From: Reinekea blandensis MED297
GTDB lineage: Bacteria > Pseudomonadota > Gammaproteobacteria > Pseudomonadales > Natronospirillaceae
NCBI RefSeq assembly: GCF_000153185.1
Contig: NZ_CH724155.1
Location: forward strand, 267,491 to 304,438
DNA length: 36,948 bases
Direction: 5' to 3'
Under the pieces are notes generated by a model. It saw only the letters and a program-made list of their open reading frames with translations. It made no database searches and was not told the DNA's origin. Of this stretch, positions 8,361 through 16,339 are shown one piece after another. Within the stretch, counting starts at the first letter, position 1. Each line of letters begins with the position of its first letter. The translations under genes were made by a program, and so were the position numbers.

Positions 8361-9014
8361 ATGAATACGATCAACACTCAAACGGTTCCTTACCAACAAC
8401 CCTTGTCGAGCGAGAGTGCCGGTAATGCCGTCAGTGAGGCTTCGGCCGCGTCGACATCGGAGACACAAACCAACTCAGCCGAATCCGGCTCTACCGTCCA
8501 GGTGTCTTCACGCGCACAGGCCATTCAAAAGCTTAATGAGGAGTTTTTCTCCGGCGGCACCCGAGGGTTTTCAATTACCCCGGCGTTTATCGATCGGTTG
8601 CAGGAATACGGTTTGATTTCCAACGATGAGGCCAGTGCCTTGTCTTCCGGGACCAGTGCCGCGGCGACCAAAGACGAACCCAAAGCGTTGGCGATGTTGA
8701 GTGATCAGGTCACCAGCTTGATTGATCGGTTAATTGAAGACGATGAAGATAACGCGCTGATTGAGCCCCTGCAGAACGCGCGGGACGCATTGGACAACAT
8801 CGAAAGTCTGTTCAGTCAGGGCTCTGAAGCCGACTTTAACAGCTTGAAGCAGGCCCTGTTGGTTCCACAGTCCACCGAGGCGATGGAAGCGCTGTCCGAG
8901 GCCGAAGTTAAAACGCTGAATCAATTGACGATGTCCCTGACGATTGCGCAAAAACTGAGTTCTGGGTCGGGCAACAGCGGTGTCATTGGCGAGTATCTTT
9001 CGAATCTTAGTTAA
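8361..9014 (+). CDS. Unknown helical acidic protein
   Basis: A 217-residue soluble-looking protein with no signal peptide or membrane helix. Residues 1-50 are low-complexity Ser/Ala/Thr/Glu-rich; the rest is predicted by eye to be mostly helical, with a strongly acidic stretch (IEDDEDNALIEP) in the middle. I do not recognise the family. The disordered N terminus resembles small exported or flagellum-associated proteins, but that is only an impression. The ATG at 8361 is supported by AAGGGTGAG upstream. Its stop overlaps that of the convergent regulator gene in a shared TTAA (9011-9014). Confidence 0.75.
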   Translation: MNTINTQTVPYQQPLSSESAGNAVSEASAASTSETQTNSAESGSTVQVSSRAQAIQKLNEEFFSGGTRGFSITPAFIDRLQEYGLISNDEASALSSGTSAAATKDEPKALAMLSDQVTSLIDRLIEDDEDNALIEPLQNARDALDNIESLFSQGSEADFNSLKQALLVPQSTEAMEALSEAEVKTLNQLTMSLTIAQKLSSGSGNSGVIGEYLSNLS

Positions 9015-9916
9015 CCGGCTCTGGTCGTACCCAACCAGCGCCGAGCCTCCTCGATAATTGTCACCACCGCCGGGTTGGTCGGGTTTCGCTCGCTGGTGAT
9101 CAGATAAAAAGATTCAGTGACATCAGTAATGCGTCCAATCTCTCGGGCGTCGTACTGTTCTGCCACTTCGTCCGCAATCGATGTCGGCACGATGAACACC
9201 CCAACCCCTTCCTGACCGAACGCTTTCATCAAAGCGCGATCGTCAAACTCACCAAGGATTCGAGGCACAATCTGTTGATCGGTAAACCAGGTCATCAGCG
9301 GTGCTCGAATCTGTGAAACGTCGCTGGTCAGCAACATCGGTGCCTCATGCAGCATTTGTGGAAACGGCCGCGAGGATGCCAATGTCAGTGAGGTCGCCGC
9401 CATAAAACTGAGCCCACTGTCCCCCAGGCGATGGTTATACCCGCGCACGCCCAGGTTGGAGGGAATCGGACCGTCGGCCAGTACGCAATCGAGCCGATGC
9501 AAGGCCAAATCGGCAAGCAGGTTTTCCTGAGTCGATTCCTTACAGATAAAACGAATGCGTTCGTTGAGGTCCATGGCTGGCATTAATATCCGACTGGCAA
9601 TAGTCTTCGGCACCGCATCGGCCACCCCGACGCGCAACAGAATGGGCTGTTCTTCATCCGCATGCGCGACCTGCGCTTCCAGTTCATTGCCCAGGGTGAA
9701 AATCTCTTCCGCATAACTCATCACCAGTTTGCCGAACTCGGTCAACTGCAGGCCGCGCCCGGCTTTTTCAAACAGATCCCGACCCAACTCGGCTTCCAAT
9801 TGATTGATCTGACCGCTGATCGTTTGCGGGGTAACGTGTAAAGATTCACTGGCTTTGGTCACACCGCCCTGCTGCCCGACCACCCAGAAATAATGTAAGT
9901 GTTTGAAATTCAACAT
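9011..9916 (-). CDS. NhaR-like LysR family transcriptional regulator
   Basis: A 301-residue LysR-type regulator. The winged helix-turn-helix occupies about 3-60 (FKHLHYFWVV, VTPQTISGQINQLE, GRGLQLTEFG). This run resembles E. coli NhaR, activator of the Na+/H+ antiporter gene nhaA, more than generic LysR proteins. The effector-binding domain fills the rest. The start is ATG at 9916 with AAGGG about ten bases upstream; a TTG at 9925 is less likely. It is divergent from the HPF-like gene, with an A+T-rich intergenic region of 114 bp. No antiporter gene is in the window, so the target may be the neighbour or a distant locus. It could equally respond to another stress signal. Confidence 0.85.
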   Translation of the reverse strand: MLNFKHLHYFWVVGQQGGVTKASESLHVTPQTISGQINQLEAELGRDLFEKAGRGLQLTEFGKLVMSYAEEIFTLGNELEAQVAHADEEQPILLRVGVADAVPKTIASRILMPAMDLNERIRFICKESTQENLLADLALHRLDCVLADGPIPSNLGVRGYNHRLGDSGLSFMAATSLTLASSRPFPQMLHEAPMLLTSDVSQIRAPLMTWFTDQQIVPRILGEFDDRALMKAFGQEGVGVFIVPTSIADEVAEQYDAREIGRITDVTESFYLITSERNPTNPAVVTIIEEARRWLGTTRAG

Positions 9917-10030
9917 GATCCACAAACCCTTCGAAATAAACTGACTGTTTACATTGAATATTCGAATTTATCTGATTTTAGATCATTTTAAGATCGCAGA
10001 GGTGGTTCAACACAACAGAGGAAAGTGAGT

Positions 10031-10378
10031 ATGCAGATTGAGATTCGCAGTAAAAACATTGATATGACGCCATCGCTGCGTGATTACGTGCGACGTCGCC
10101 TCAGCTTTGCCCTCGGCGCCCGAGCCGGACAGATCCAGCGCGTGCAGGTGATGCTCAGCGACATTAACGGGCCAAAGGGCGGAAACGACAAGCATTGCCG
10201 GATTCTGGTCAACGTGCCCTACATAAAAGACGTGGTCATCGAGGACTGTCAGACTGAGTTGAAAGGGGCCATCGACCGTGCCGCCGCACGCACCAGCCGG
10301 ACACTGACGAAACGCTTGATGAAGCTACAGAAGATCCGCCAGGTGGGTCATCACGACTTTCCACAGACGGCGATCTGA
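10031..10378 (+). CDS. HPF/RaiA-family ribosome-associated protein
   Basis: A 115-residue protein of the ribosome hibernation factor (sigma-54 modulation/S30EA) family. The opening strand and helix (MQIEIRSKNIDMTPSLRDYV) and following beta-alpha layout match the short HPF and RaiA type, without the long-HPF C-terminal dimerisation domain. Members bind the 30S decoding region and block translation in stationary phase or stress. The C-terminal third is strongly basic, fitting rRNA binding. The ATG at 10031 has AGAGGA eight bases upstream; the in-frame GTG at 10025 would be only two bases from that site. The divergent NhaR-like regulator is a plausible controller. Confidence 0.82.
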   Translation: MQIEIRSKNIDMTPSLRDYVRRRLSFALGARAGQIQRVQVMLSDINGPKGGNDKHCRILVNVPYIKDVVIEDCQTELKGAIDRAAARTSRTLTKRLMKLQKIRQVGHHDFPQTAI

Positions 10379-10465
10379 TGCACAGACATCACCAACAGCA
10401 TTCCGCCGGCCGATTCATCTGACAGTACCGGGCCGGCGACCCAAATACGATCAAGAGGTTAGATT

Positions 10466-11155
10466 ATGAATGTACAAAACTTATTGAATCAGTTTGTCGG
10501 CACCACTTCAGGCAGCGGGAGCGCATCGACGGGCGGTTCCAAAAGTGGACTGACGGGATTGGCCGGCGGTGCCGCCGCAGGCGGGGTCATGGCCCTGCTC
10601 GTGGGCAATAAGAAAGCGCGCAAGTTTGCCGGTAAGGCAGCCACCGTTGGCGGCGCTGCGGTATTGGGTGGCATGGCCTATGTGGCGTTGCGCAATTGGC
10701 AGCAAAACCGATCATCGGCGAACCCGCCGCCGAGTGCCGCCGCATCGTTGGCGGCCATTCCGCAGACGCCGACCGATGGATCGGAGTTTACCCGCAGTTT
10801 TGAACTGGTATTGATCAAAACCATGATCAGCGCCGCGAATGCCGATGGGCACATCGATGAGTTTGAGCAGAGTCGGATCTTCGCCGCATTCGATGAACTT
10901 AATCTACCGGAGCACGCCCGGGGTGTGTTCACCGATTTAATCCGATATCCCGAATCACCGGAGAATCTGGCGCGTGGGCTGGCTGACCTGAATCAGAAAA
11001 GCGAAGTGTATCTGATGGCTTGCTTCACGATTGACGTCGACACTCAGGATGAACGGGCGTATCTCGACCGGCTGGGCAATGCGCTCGGCTTGCCGGAGGA
11101 TTTACGGCAACAGTTGGCACAGCAGGCCAGTGAGCTGGCGTTGCAAGCTGCTTGA
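10466..11155 (+). CDS. DUF533 (YebE-like) protein
   Basis: A 229-residue protein. Residues 30-76 are Gly/Ala-rich and hydrophobic, separated by a short basic patch (NKKARKFAGK, 48-57), which suggests a membrane hairpin. A Pro/Ala linker runs to about 105. The C-terminal DUF533 domain is helical and TerB-like (AANADGHIDEFEQSRI at 123-138, NQKSEVYLMACFTIDVDTQDERAYL at about 186-210). Function in this family is not established; E. coli YebE is envelope-stress-induced. It follows the HPF-like gene by 87 bp and may share a stress-related role, but this is inference. Confidence 0.87.
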   Translation: MNVQNLLNQFVGTTSGSGSASTGGSKSGLTGLAGGAAAGGVMALLVGNKKARKFAGKAATVGGAAVLGGMAYVALRNWQQNRSSANPPPSAAASLAAIPQTPTDGSEFTRSFELVLIKTMISAANADGHIDEFEQSRIFAAFDELNLPEHARGVFTDLIRYPESPENLARGLADLNQKSEVYLMACFTIDVDTQDERAYLDRLGNALGLPEDLRQQLAQQASELALQAA

Positions 11156-11175
11156 TGGTCAGTTATTACATTAAG

Positions 11176-11211
11176 CACGGGTCGTCATGAGGTGAGCCAC
11201 GGTGGCCCGTG
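11176..11211 (+). terminator. Stem-loop after the DUF533 gene
   Basis: Outer arms CACGGG (11176-11181) and CCCGTG (11206-11211) enclose a second small stem GCCAC/GTGGC. No T-run follows, so it may be a transcript-end stabiliser and not a classical terminator. Confidence 0.3.
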
Positions 11212-11296
11212 TCGCTGCTGTTTCAGTTTCGGTTGGTACATGATCATGGTTTAATGCCGTTTCCATTCTGAACCGGAAGCGCAGAGGTTAAACGGC

Positions 11297-12106
11297 TTGG
11301 CTAAGGTTGTTCTGAACGTCATCATTCATTGCCTTGTCGCACTTATGCTTGCGATTCTTACGCAAGTTGGCGCCGTAACGTACGCGGTGTCACTGTTACT
11401 GTATTTCGCCTTCCGCCAAATACGTTGGCTGGGGTTCCTGCTGGCAAATATCAGCCTCTACGCCCTCTGTACCTTTCTGATAGTTCCGCAAACTGCGCCG
11501 ATGTTTGGGCGGGTACCTCTGGCCTTTAACGATCATTTGAAGCCTGCGAATGCTTGGCTGTCTATCGGGCATAACCGAAATTTTGTGGTACCGGAGTTAA
11601 ACCGTTTGTTGGGTGATCTGTCGCGGGACATGGCCGAGTTGGATTCAAACGTTGTGGTCACGGTGTTGGATGCAAACTTTCCGTTCATCAATCACTATCC
11701 GCTATTGCCTCATCTGAGCCATGATGATGGCCGAAAGGTCGATCTTGCGAATCTCTATGAGGATGAAAAGGGTGTTCTGGTTGCCGGTACTCCTTCACGC
11801 AGTGGTTATGGTGTGTTTGAGCATCCGGCGCCGGATGAAACCAATACGAACGAGCGTTGCAAAGACCAAGGCTACTTTCAGTACGATTATCCAAAGTACC
11901 TGACGCTGGATGTGTCGAATGAGACGTATAACTTTTCTACGGAGTGGAACAAAACGTTACTGGAAATATTGCTGTCTTACGCGACTGTTGAAAAGGTGTT
12001 TGTCGAGCCGCACCTTGTGAATCGGTTGCAGCTTGATAACAACCGGGTTCGGTTTCACGGTTGTGGTGCGGTACGGCATGACGATCACATTCATGTTCAG
12101 ATTTAG
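11297..12106 (+). CDS. Membrane-anchored LAS-type (MepA-like) metallopeptidase
   Basis: A 269-residue protein with two hydrophobic N-terminal segments (about 5-37 and 42-64) and then an extracytoplasmic domain. The domain has the zinc-ligand pattern of the LAS peptidase group (MepA, D-Ala-D-Ala carboxypeptidases, Hedgehog fold): His142-x6-Asp149 (SHDDGRKVDL) and, near the C terminus, His264-x-His266 (HDDHIHVQI). An additional His261 is present. These enzymes cut peptide cross-links or stem peptides of peptidoglycan, so a periplasmic cell-wall role is likely. The start is TTG at 11297 with AGAGG nine bases upstream. Membrane anchoring is unusual compared with soluble MepA. The exact bond cut cannot be told. 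Confidence 0.78.
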   Translation: MAKVVLNVIIHCLVALMLAILTQVGAVTYAVSLLLYFAFRQIRWLGFLLANISLYALCTFLIVPQTAPMFGRVPLAFNDHLKPANAWLSIGHNRNFVVPELNRLLGDLSRDMAELDSNVVVTVLDANFPFINHYPLLPHLSHDDGRKVDLANLYEDEKGVLVAGTPSRSGYGVFEHPAPDETNTNERCKDQGYFQYDYPKYLTLDVSNETYNFSTEWNKTLLEILLSYATVEKVFVEPHLVNRLQLDNNRVRFHGCGAVRHDDHIHVQI

Positions 12107-12221
12107 AACAGGTTTCCCATGAAGAGCGTACCACCGAAATGGATGAGTTTTTGGAATTGGTGGCGGTGGGCACGCCAATCGATATTACTTGGTAAGGAAT
12201 TTAAATCGAATGAGGCTTTGA

Positions 12222-12800
12222 ATGACCACTCTCTACCTAGTCAGACACGGCGAAGCCGGAGACGAACGCATCAACGCAGTGTCTTACGAACCGAAAAACG
12301 AATACGACAAACCGTTAACTGAGTTGGGGTTGGCGCAAGCGTTGAAGTTGGGTCCGGTCTTTAAAGAGACTCTCTTCGATCGCAGCTTCACCAGCGACTA
12401 CTTTCGCGCCATGGAAACCTACGAGCAGATGGGGGTGCAAACCCAAAGTCATCAGGTATTACCGCAGATTCGTGAACTGTATTGCGAGTGCATTGGGAAA
12501 AACTTTGGCAATACTGACCTTGCCGAGTTCAAACGGCAAAAGCAGCGCGTGCAGCAGTTTATTGATGCCTATCTGAGTGACTTGAGTCAAAACGAAACCG
12601 TGCTGGTGGTGGCGCACGGTTGTTTCATTCTGTATTTGCTCAAGCAACTGACCGGCGTTTCGTTTGGTCATGAGGTGACTCATACCGGAGTCACCTGTTT
12701 AACCTTTCAGGACGGCTGGCAGCTGTCGTTTTTTAATGAGTCATCGCATTTGTACGAGCCGGTTGACCCGGCGATCACGGCGCTGTTTTCTGACGGCTAA
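12222..12800 (+). CDS. Histidine phosphatase family protein
   Basis: A 192-residue phosphoglycerate-mutase-like protein. The catalytic set is complete: RHG at 8-10 with phosphorylated His9, Arg62 (SDYFRAMET), Glu85 (IRELY) as probable acid, and His132 (VVAHG). It removes phosphate from an unknown substrate; the small size suggests a SixA/CobC-like broad phosphatase and not a glycolytic mutase. The first 26 bp of the convergent desaturase gene's 3' end overlap its own 3' end. The 115-bp gap after the peptidase gene holds no clear terminator, so the two could be co-transcribed. Confidence 0.87.
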   Translation: MTTLYLVRHGEAGDERINAVSYEPKNEYDKPLTELGLAQALKLGPVFKETLFDRSFTSDYFRAMETYEQMGVQTQSHQVLPQIRELYCECIGKNFGNTDLAEFKRQKQRVQQFIDAYLSDLSQNETVLVVAHGCFILYLLKQLTGVSFGHEVTHTGVTCLTFQDGWQLSFFNESSHLYEPVDPAITALFSDG

Positions 12801-13674
12801 CGGAAACCTCGGTGTCAGCGGCCCGGCCGTAGGTGTTTTCTACCCAGTTCGGCCCTTTCCACAATATACGAAGGTCCCGGTGGCGAATCACATCGCCTAT
12901 CATGCAGAAAAACTCATCGGTACACAGGCGGATCGGGTTCAGCGTCGTCGGTTGTCGGGTGGTTAACCCGTACTTAATCTCGCCGGCGTCTTGTTCATCG
13001 ACAAAGGTGCCGAACAGCTTATCCCAGATGATGAGAACCCCGCCAAAGTTGGTGTCGATCTGGGCCGGGTTGCTGCCGTGATGCACCCGATGGTGCGACG
13101 GCGTATTAAGAACTTTCTCCGCCCAACCCAAACGACGCACCGACTCAGTATGGATGAAAAACTGATAGGCGAGGTTCAGTTCGATGGCGATGATCGCCCA
13201 GTCTTTATTGAAGCCGATCAGGGCAATCGGTAGCCACCAGATCAACCAACCGAAGTTTAAATCGTATAAAAAGTTCTGGCGCAGTGCGGTCGAAAAGTTC
13301 ATACGTGTCGAAGAATGATGCGTGACATGCCCGGCCCACAACCAGCGCACGTTGTGCATGGCGCGGTGATACCAGTAGAACACAAAGTCGACCAGGAAAA
13401 ACATCAGCACCACGCTCCAAAGACCGTGCACCGGTTGGTATTGCAAGCCAAACTGATACACCCAGTCGTACAGCCCGGTAATAACCACGGCGATCAGAAT
13501 GCCGTCGGCGATTTTATAAATTGCCCCGGTGGTGATGCTCGCCAGCGTCTCCCGGAAATCGTAAATGTCGGTGCGACCTTTGCGGTGCCAGTAGTACGCC
13601 TCGGCGACAATGATGCTGAGAAACACCATGCCAAACGTGATGATAAAGCCAATGGCATGCAGTAAATCTTGCAT
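12775..13674 (-). CDS. Fatty acid hydroxylase/sterol desaturase family membrane protein
   Basis: A 299-residue integral membrane di-iron oxygenase. The three histidine boxes are intact: HRAMH (103-107), HVTHH (116-120) and HHRVHH (194-199). About four to five hydrophobic segments surround them (8-28, 55-72, 86-101, 138-175). Family members hydroxylate or desaturate lipids or sterol-like substrates using O2. Bacterial ones of this size often act on membrane lipids or hopanoid/carotenoid-like molecules; the substrate here is unknown. An AraC-type regulator is transcribed divergently 173 bp away and is its likely regulator. Confidence 0.88.
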   Translation of the reverse strand: MQDLLHAIGFIITFGMVFLSIIVAEAYYWHRKGRTDIYDFRETLASITTGAIYKIADGILIAVVITGLYDWVYQFGLQYQPVHGLWSVVLMFFLVDFVFYWYHRAMHNVRWLWAGHVTHHSSTRMNFSTALRQNFLYDLNFGWLIWWLPIALIGFNKDWAIIAIELNLAYQFFIHTESVRRLGWAEKVLNTPSHHRVHHGSNPAQIDTNFGGVLIIWDKLFGTFVDEQDAGEIKYGLTTRQPTTLNPIRLCTDEFFCMIGDVIRHRDLRILWKGPNWVENTYGRAADTEVSVSRQKTAP

Positions 13675-13789
13675 GAAGATGTGCCCTTACTCTCAGTGAA
13701 GATCGCCCATCGGGGAGCGATACGGTTGTTATTGTGCGTCTAACCTATCGAGCGGGGTCGCGGCTGTCTTGATGATTGGTGTCTCGTTT

Positions 13790-13840
13790 TTGACAATCTG
13801 AGCCAGGCTGACGTTTAATGGTCTCGAATGCTGCGAGACC
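13790..13840 (+). promoter_or_regulatory. Promoter and inverted repeat in front of the AraC-type gene
   Basis: TTGACA (13790-13795) and TTTAAT (13814-13819), 18 bp apart, form a strong-looking promoter. GGTCTCG (13820-13826) and CGAGACC (13834-13840) are perfect 7-bp arms right at the expected transcription start and end six bases before the ATG. A further GTCTCG occurs in the same orientation at 13781-13786, exactly 40 bp from the left arm. This arrangement suggests an operator for the AraC protein itself. No ribosome binding site is visible between the repeat and the ATG. Confidence 0.5.
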
Positions 13841-13846
13841 CCTGCA

Positions 13847-14896
13847 ATGCTCAATCATTTGTTAATCAGTTCTGATGTTTCGGCGCTATTGGCTGACTTT
13901 ATCGACGGTTGGACCGAGGCTGAAAACCGGCCGATGACCGTTCAGAGCCGTGCGATGCTCCAACAAGCGGTGGCGCCGTTGGCGGCGGGTGCTCGTTTGT
14001 CTTACGAACAGTGGTGGATGGTTCTGGAAGAGCTCGCGCAGTTAACCGGGCAGCCAGCGCTTGGGCTTAGCATCGGTCAATATGTGAAAGTTGAGCACTT
14101 TGGCTGCCTGGGTTATCTGTTTAAAACCAGTTTGAATGTAGAGCAGGCCCTGCGCTGCTTCGAACGGTTCCAGCGGCTGCTGTATGACGGCAACCGAGCC
14201 TCTTTGATCATTGAAGCGGGACCGTCTGGCGAGCGTGAAGCCCGGTTGGTCTGGGCATCAGAATACGGTTATTCCCATGCGTTGTCCGACGAAGTGCTGA
14301 TCTCGGGTTTGTTACACCTGCTGCAAACCCTGCTTGCCGATGATCAGTTGCGCCCGACGCGCATCGAGTTCACTCATACGGTGGCGGCTGAGGTGTTGGC
14401 GGACTACGACCGCTGTTTCCAATGTGAAATCACCGGGAACCGCCCGAACCTCTGCGTGGTTTTCCCGGCAGAAGTCTTCAGCCGCCCAATTATCGGGGGC
14501 GATGAACATTTGCATCAACTGATCAGCCATCAGGCCGAAAGCCTGCTGAGCGACGTGCCGCATGCCGATGCTGAGGAAAAGATCAGCCTGCGGGCCCGTA
14601 AAGCGCTGATTCGGGCGTTACAGGAGGGCTGCCCGACGGCCGACGTCATTGCCGAGCAATTGCATTTATCCAAGCGCACGCTGCACCGGCGGTTGCATGA
14701 TGAAGGCGTCGTATTTCGGGATCTGTTGAGAGAAACCCGCATGACGCTGGCTGAGCAATACCTGAAAGACGGGAAAATGACCCTGCCAGAAGTAGCGCTG
14801 ATGTTGGGCTATTCCGAGCAGAGTGCGTTTAATCGTGCCTTTCGGCAGTGGTTTGCCGTGTCGCCTCGGCAGTATCACCGACTGCATCAGGGGTAA
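13847..14896 (+). CDS. AraC family transcriptional regulator
   Basis: A 349-residue regulator. The N-terminal two thirds match the 'arabinose-binding domain of AraC' family seen in OruR/ArgR-like regulators of lipid and amine metabolism (tryptophan-containing start, FGCLGYLFKTS near 85-95). The C-terminal AraC DNA-binding domain covers about 250-347, with two helix-turn-helix units (IAEQLHLSKRTLHRRLHDEG and the LPEVALMLGYSEQSAFNRAF segment near 305-324). It lies divergent to the desaturase-family gene and probably controls it. The ligand is unknown; a lipid is plausible. The ATG at 13847 lacks a clear ribosome binding site, perhaps because the transcript is nearly leaderless. Confidence 0.88.
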   Translation: MLNHLLISSDVSALLADFIDGWTEAENRPMTVQSRAMLQQAVAPLAAGARLSYEQWWMVLEELAQLTGQPALGLSIGQYVKVEHFGCLGYLFKTSLNVEQALRCFERFQRLLYDGNRASLIIEAGPSGEREARLVWASEYGYSHALSDEVLISGLLHLLQTLLADDQLRPTRIEFTHTVAAEVLADYDRCFQCEITGNRPNLCVVFPAEVFSRPIIGGDEHLHQLISHQAESLLSDVPHADAEEKISLRARKALIRALQEGCPTADVIAEQLHLSKRTLHRRLHDEGVVFRDLLRETRMTLAEQYLKDGKMTLPEVALMLGYSEQSAFNRAFRQWFAVSPRQYHRLHQG

Positions 14897-14992
14897 GTGC
14901 CGAGGTCTGACAAGGCCTCAGTGTTATGGTTTACTGAATGTACGGTTCATCGATGATCACCATGTAATGGAAAACAAGCGAGAGTCACTTGA

Positions 14993-15625
14993 ATGAGCAA
15001 CAAGCCATCTGGCCGTCGTAAGGCCGTATTCACACTGCCTGATCCTGAGGAAGCCGTCGTCAGCCAAGGAGTGGGCGCCGAGGCATCCCGAGTGGATATC
15101 GCCAAAAAACGGCAAATGGTCGAACGTAAAATAGAACAGTTGGAGTTACCTGAAATGCACCGGCGGCTGAGCAAAGGCATGGGGCTGCTTTGTACATCGA
15201 TGAGTATCACCATGTTGGCGTTTAACAACGGATGGCTATTTGAAGTGAACACCCAGTCTCCGGTAGTGCTGGGATTGGGCAACGCCATTCTGCTGCTGAT
15301 GGCGTTGTTGTTTTTGGTTTCGCCGTATCGGTCGAACCGGATCGTAGTCGACCGTGAGTCGATCTGGTTTCCCCCGTTCCTGTTTCTGGGGAACGGACGA
15401 CGACTGCGATATCAGGATATTCGCTCTGTTGAAGAACGTGTTACTCGAGGGGAACATGGCAGCAAACGCCTGATGTATGTGACGATGAAGCAGGAGCGCC
15501 ATTTTAAAATCAGTGAGTTGCAGTTGCGTGCAATAAAAGACTCACGTGACAGCAATGGCTTTTATGACCTAATTAATTTTCTGAAAGCGCAAGCGGTGTT
15601 AGCGGCCTCACGGCAGCAACAGTGA
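14993..15625 (+). CDS. Two-helix membrane protein with PH-like domain
   Basis: A 210-residue protein. Residues 1-60 are charged and cytoplasmic-like, with a helical basic stretch (IAKKRQMVERKIEQLELPEM). Two membrane helices lie at about 62-84 and 90-111. The remainder reads like a bacterial PH-like domain (IVVDRESIWFPPFLFLGNG, YQDIRSVEER, MYVTMKQERHFKI). I do not recognise a named family or function. GAGAG about nine bases upstream supports the ATG. It converges on the marC gene with a three-base gap. Confidence 0.75.
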   Translation: MSNKPSGRRKAVFTLPDPEEAVVSQGVGAEASRVDIAKKRQMVERKIEQLELPEMHRRLSKGMGLLCTSMSITMLAFNNGWLFEVNTQSPVVLGLGNAILLLMALLFLVSPYRSNRIVVDRESIWFPPFLFLGNGRRLRYQDIRSVEERVTRGEHGSKRLMYVTMKQERHFKISELQLRAIKDSRDSNGFYDLINFLKAQAVLAASRQQQ

Positions 15626-15628
15626 CAC

Positions 15629-16234
15629 TTAGCTTAAAAACCCCTGCACCCCGGTAAAAACAATCTCGGCCGCCATGGCCGCCAGGATCAAACCGCTGAT
15701 TTTAGACAGAATGTTCAGGCCGGTTTTGCCCAGCACCCGCTCCAGCAAACCGGATAACAGCAGTAACCCGGTCAGTAAGCCAAGACCGGAGAGCATTCCC
15801 AGCATACCGACAAAGGTTTCCCGAAAAGTGGGCAGTTCTGCCCCCAATACCAGAATGGTACCGATGGTGGCTGGACCAACGATCACCGGTATCGCCAGCG
15901 GTACCACGGCTATGTCGTCACGGTCTTCTTCCGGTAGGCCTTTGGCGTGGGTTCGAGTGCCGCTGTTCACCAGACTGACAGCGGTTAAAAACAGCAATGA
16001 ACCGGCGCCGATCCGGAACGAGTCGAGCGTAATGCCGATGGCTTGAAAGATGAACGGCCCGGCAAAGAACAGCGTAATGGCGATCACACCGGACGCCAGA
16101 ATAGCGCGAGCGATCACGGCCCGCTTCACCTCGACCGGTTCGCCCCGCGTGAGCGCCAGGAACATCGACACGACAAAAAACGGTGCGAACAGGAAAACAA
16201 ACTTAATGGTAATGCTGATGTACAGATCAATCAT
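15629..16234 (-). CDS. MarC family integral membrane protein
   Basis: A 201-residue protein with six hydrophobic helices spread over the full length, typical of MarC/YchE/YhgN. Family hallmarks visible are DIAVVPLAIPVIVGPATIGT in the middle and LILAAMAAEIVFTGVQGF at the end. The role of MarC proteins is not settled; early links to multiple antibiotic resistance were not upheld, and solute export has been suggested. It begins 105 bp after the AhpD-like gene on the same strand and could be read with it if the weak stem-loop between them is passed. Confidence 0.9.
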   Translation of the reverse strand: MIDLYISITIKFVFLFAPFFVVSMFLALTRGEPVEVKRAVIARAILASGVIAITLFFAGPFIFQAIGITLDSFRIGAGSLLFLTAVSLVNSGTRTHAKGLPEEDRDDIAVVPLAIPVIVGPATIGTILVLGAELPTFRETFVGMLGMLSGLGLLTGLLLLSGLLERVLGKTGLNILSKISGLILAAMAAEIVFTGVQGFLS

Positions 16235-16307
16235 CGAACGTGCGGGCCCAGCCTAGTTAAAAACGCGGAGTATAGGGCCGGAAATGGTGCGGGGCCAGAG
16301 AAATCGA

Positions 16308-16322
16308 GCCGGAACTCCCGGC
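16308..16322 (-). terminator. Weak stem-loop after the AhpD-like gene
   Basis: GCCGG (16308-16312) and CCGGC (16318-16322) with a five-base loop lie 18 bp after the AhpD-like stop. On the minus strand it is followed by TCGATTTCT, a poor T-run, so termination would be partial. Confidence 0.35.
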
Positions 16323-16339
16323 CCGTTTAAGCCTGTGGA

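Noticed and set aside
12119-12322. 67-codon Trp-rich frame between the peptidase and phosphatase genes
   Set aside because: It overlaps the phosphatase by about 100 bp, has no clear ribosome binding site, and only the first 35 residues lie in free sequence.
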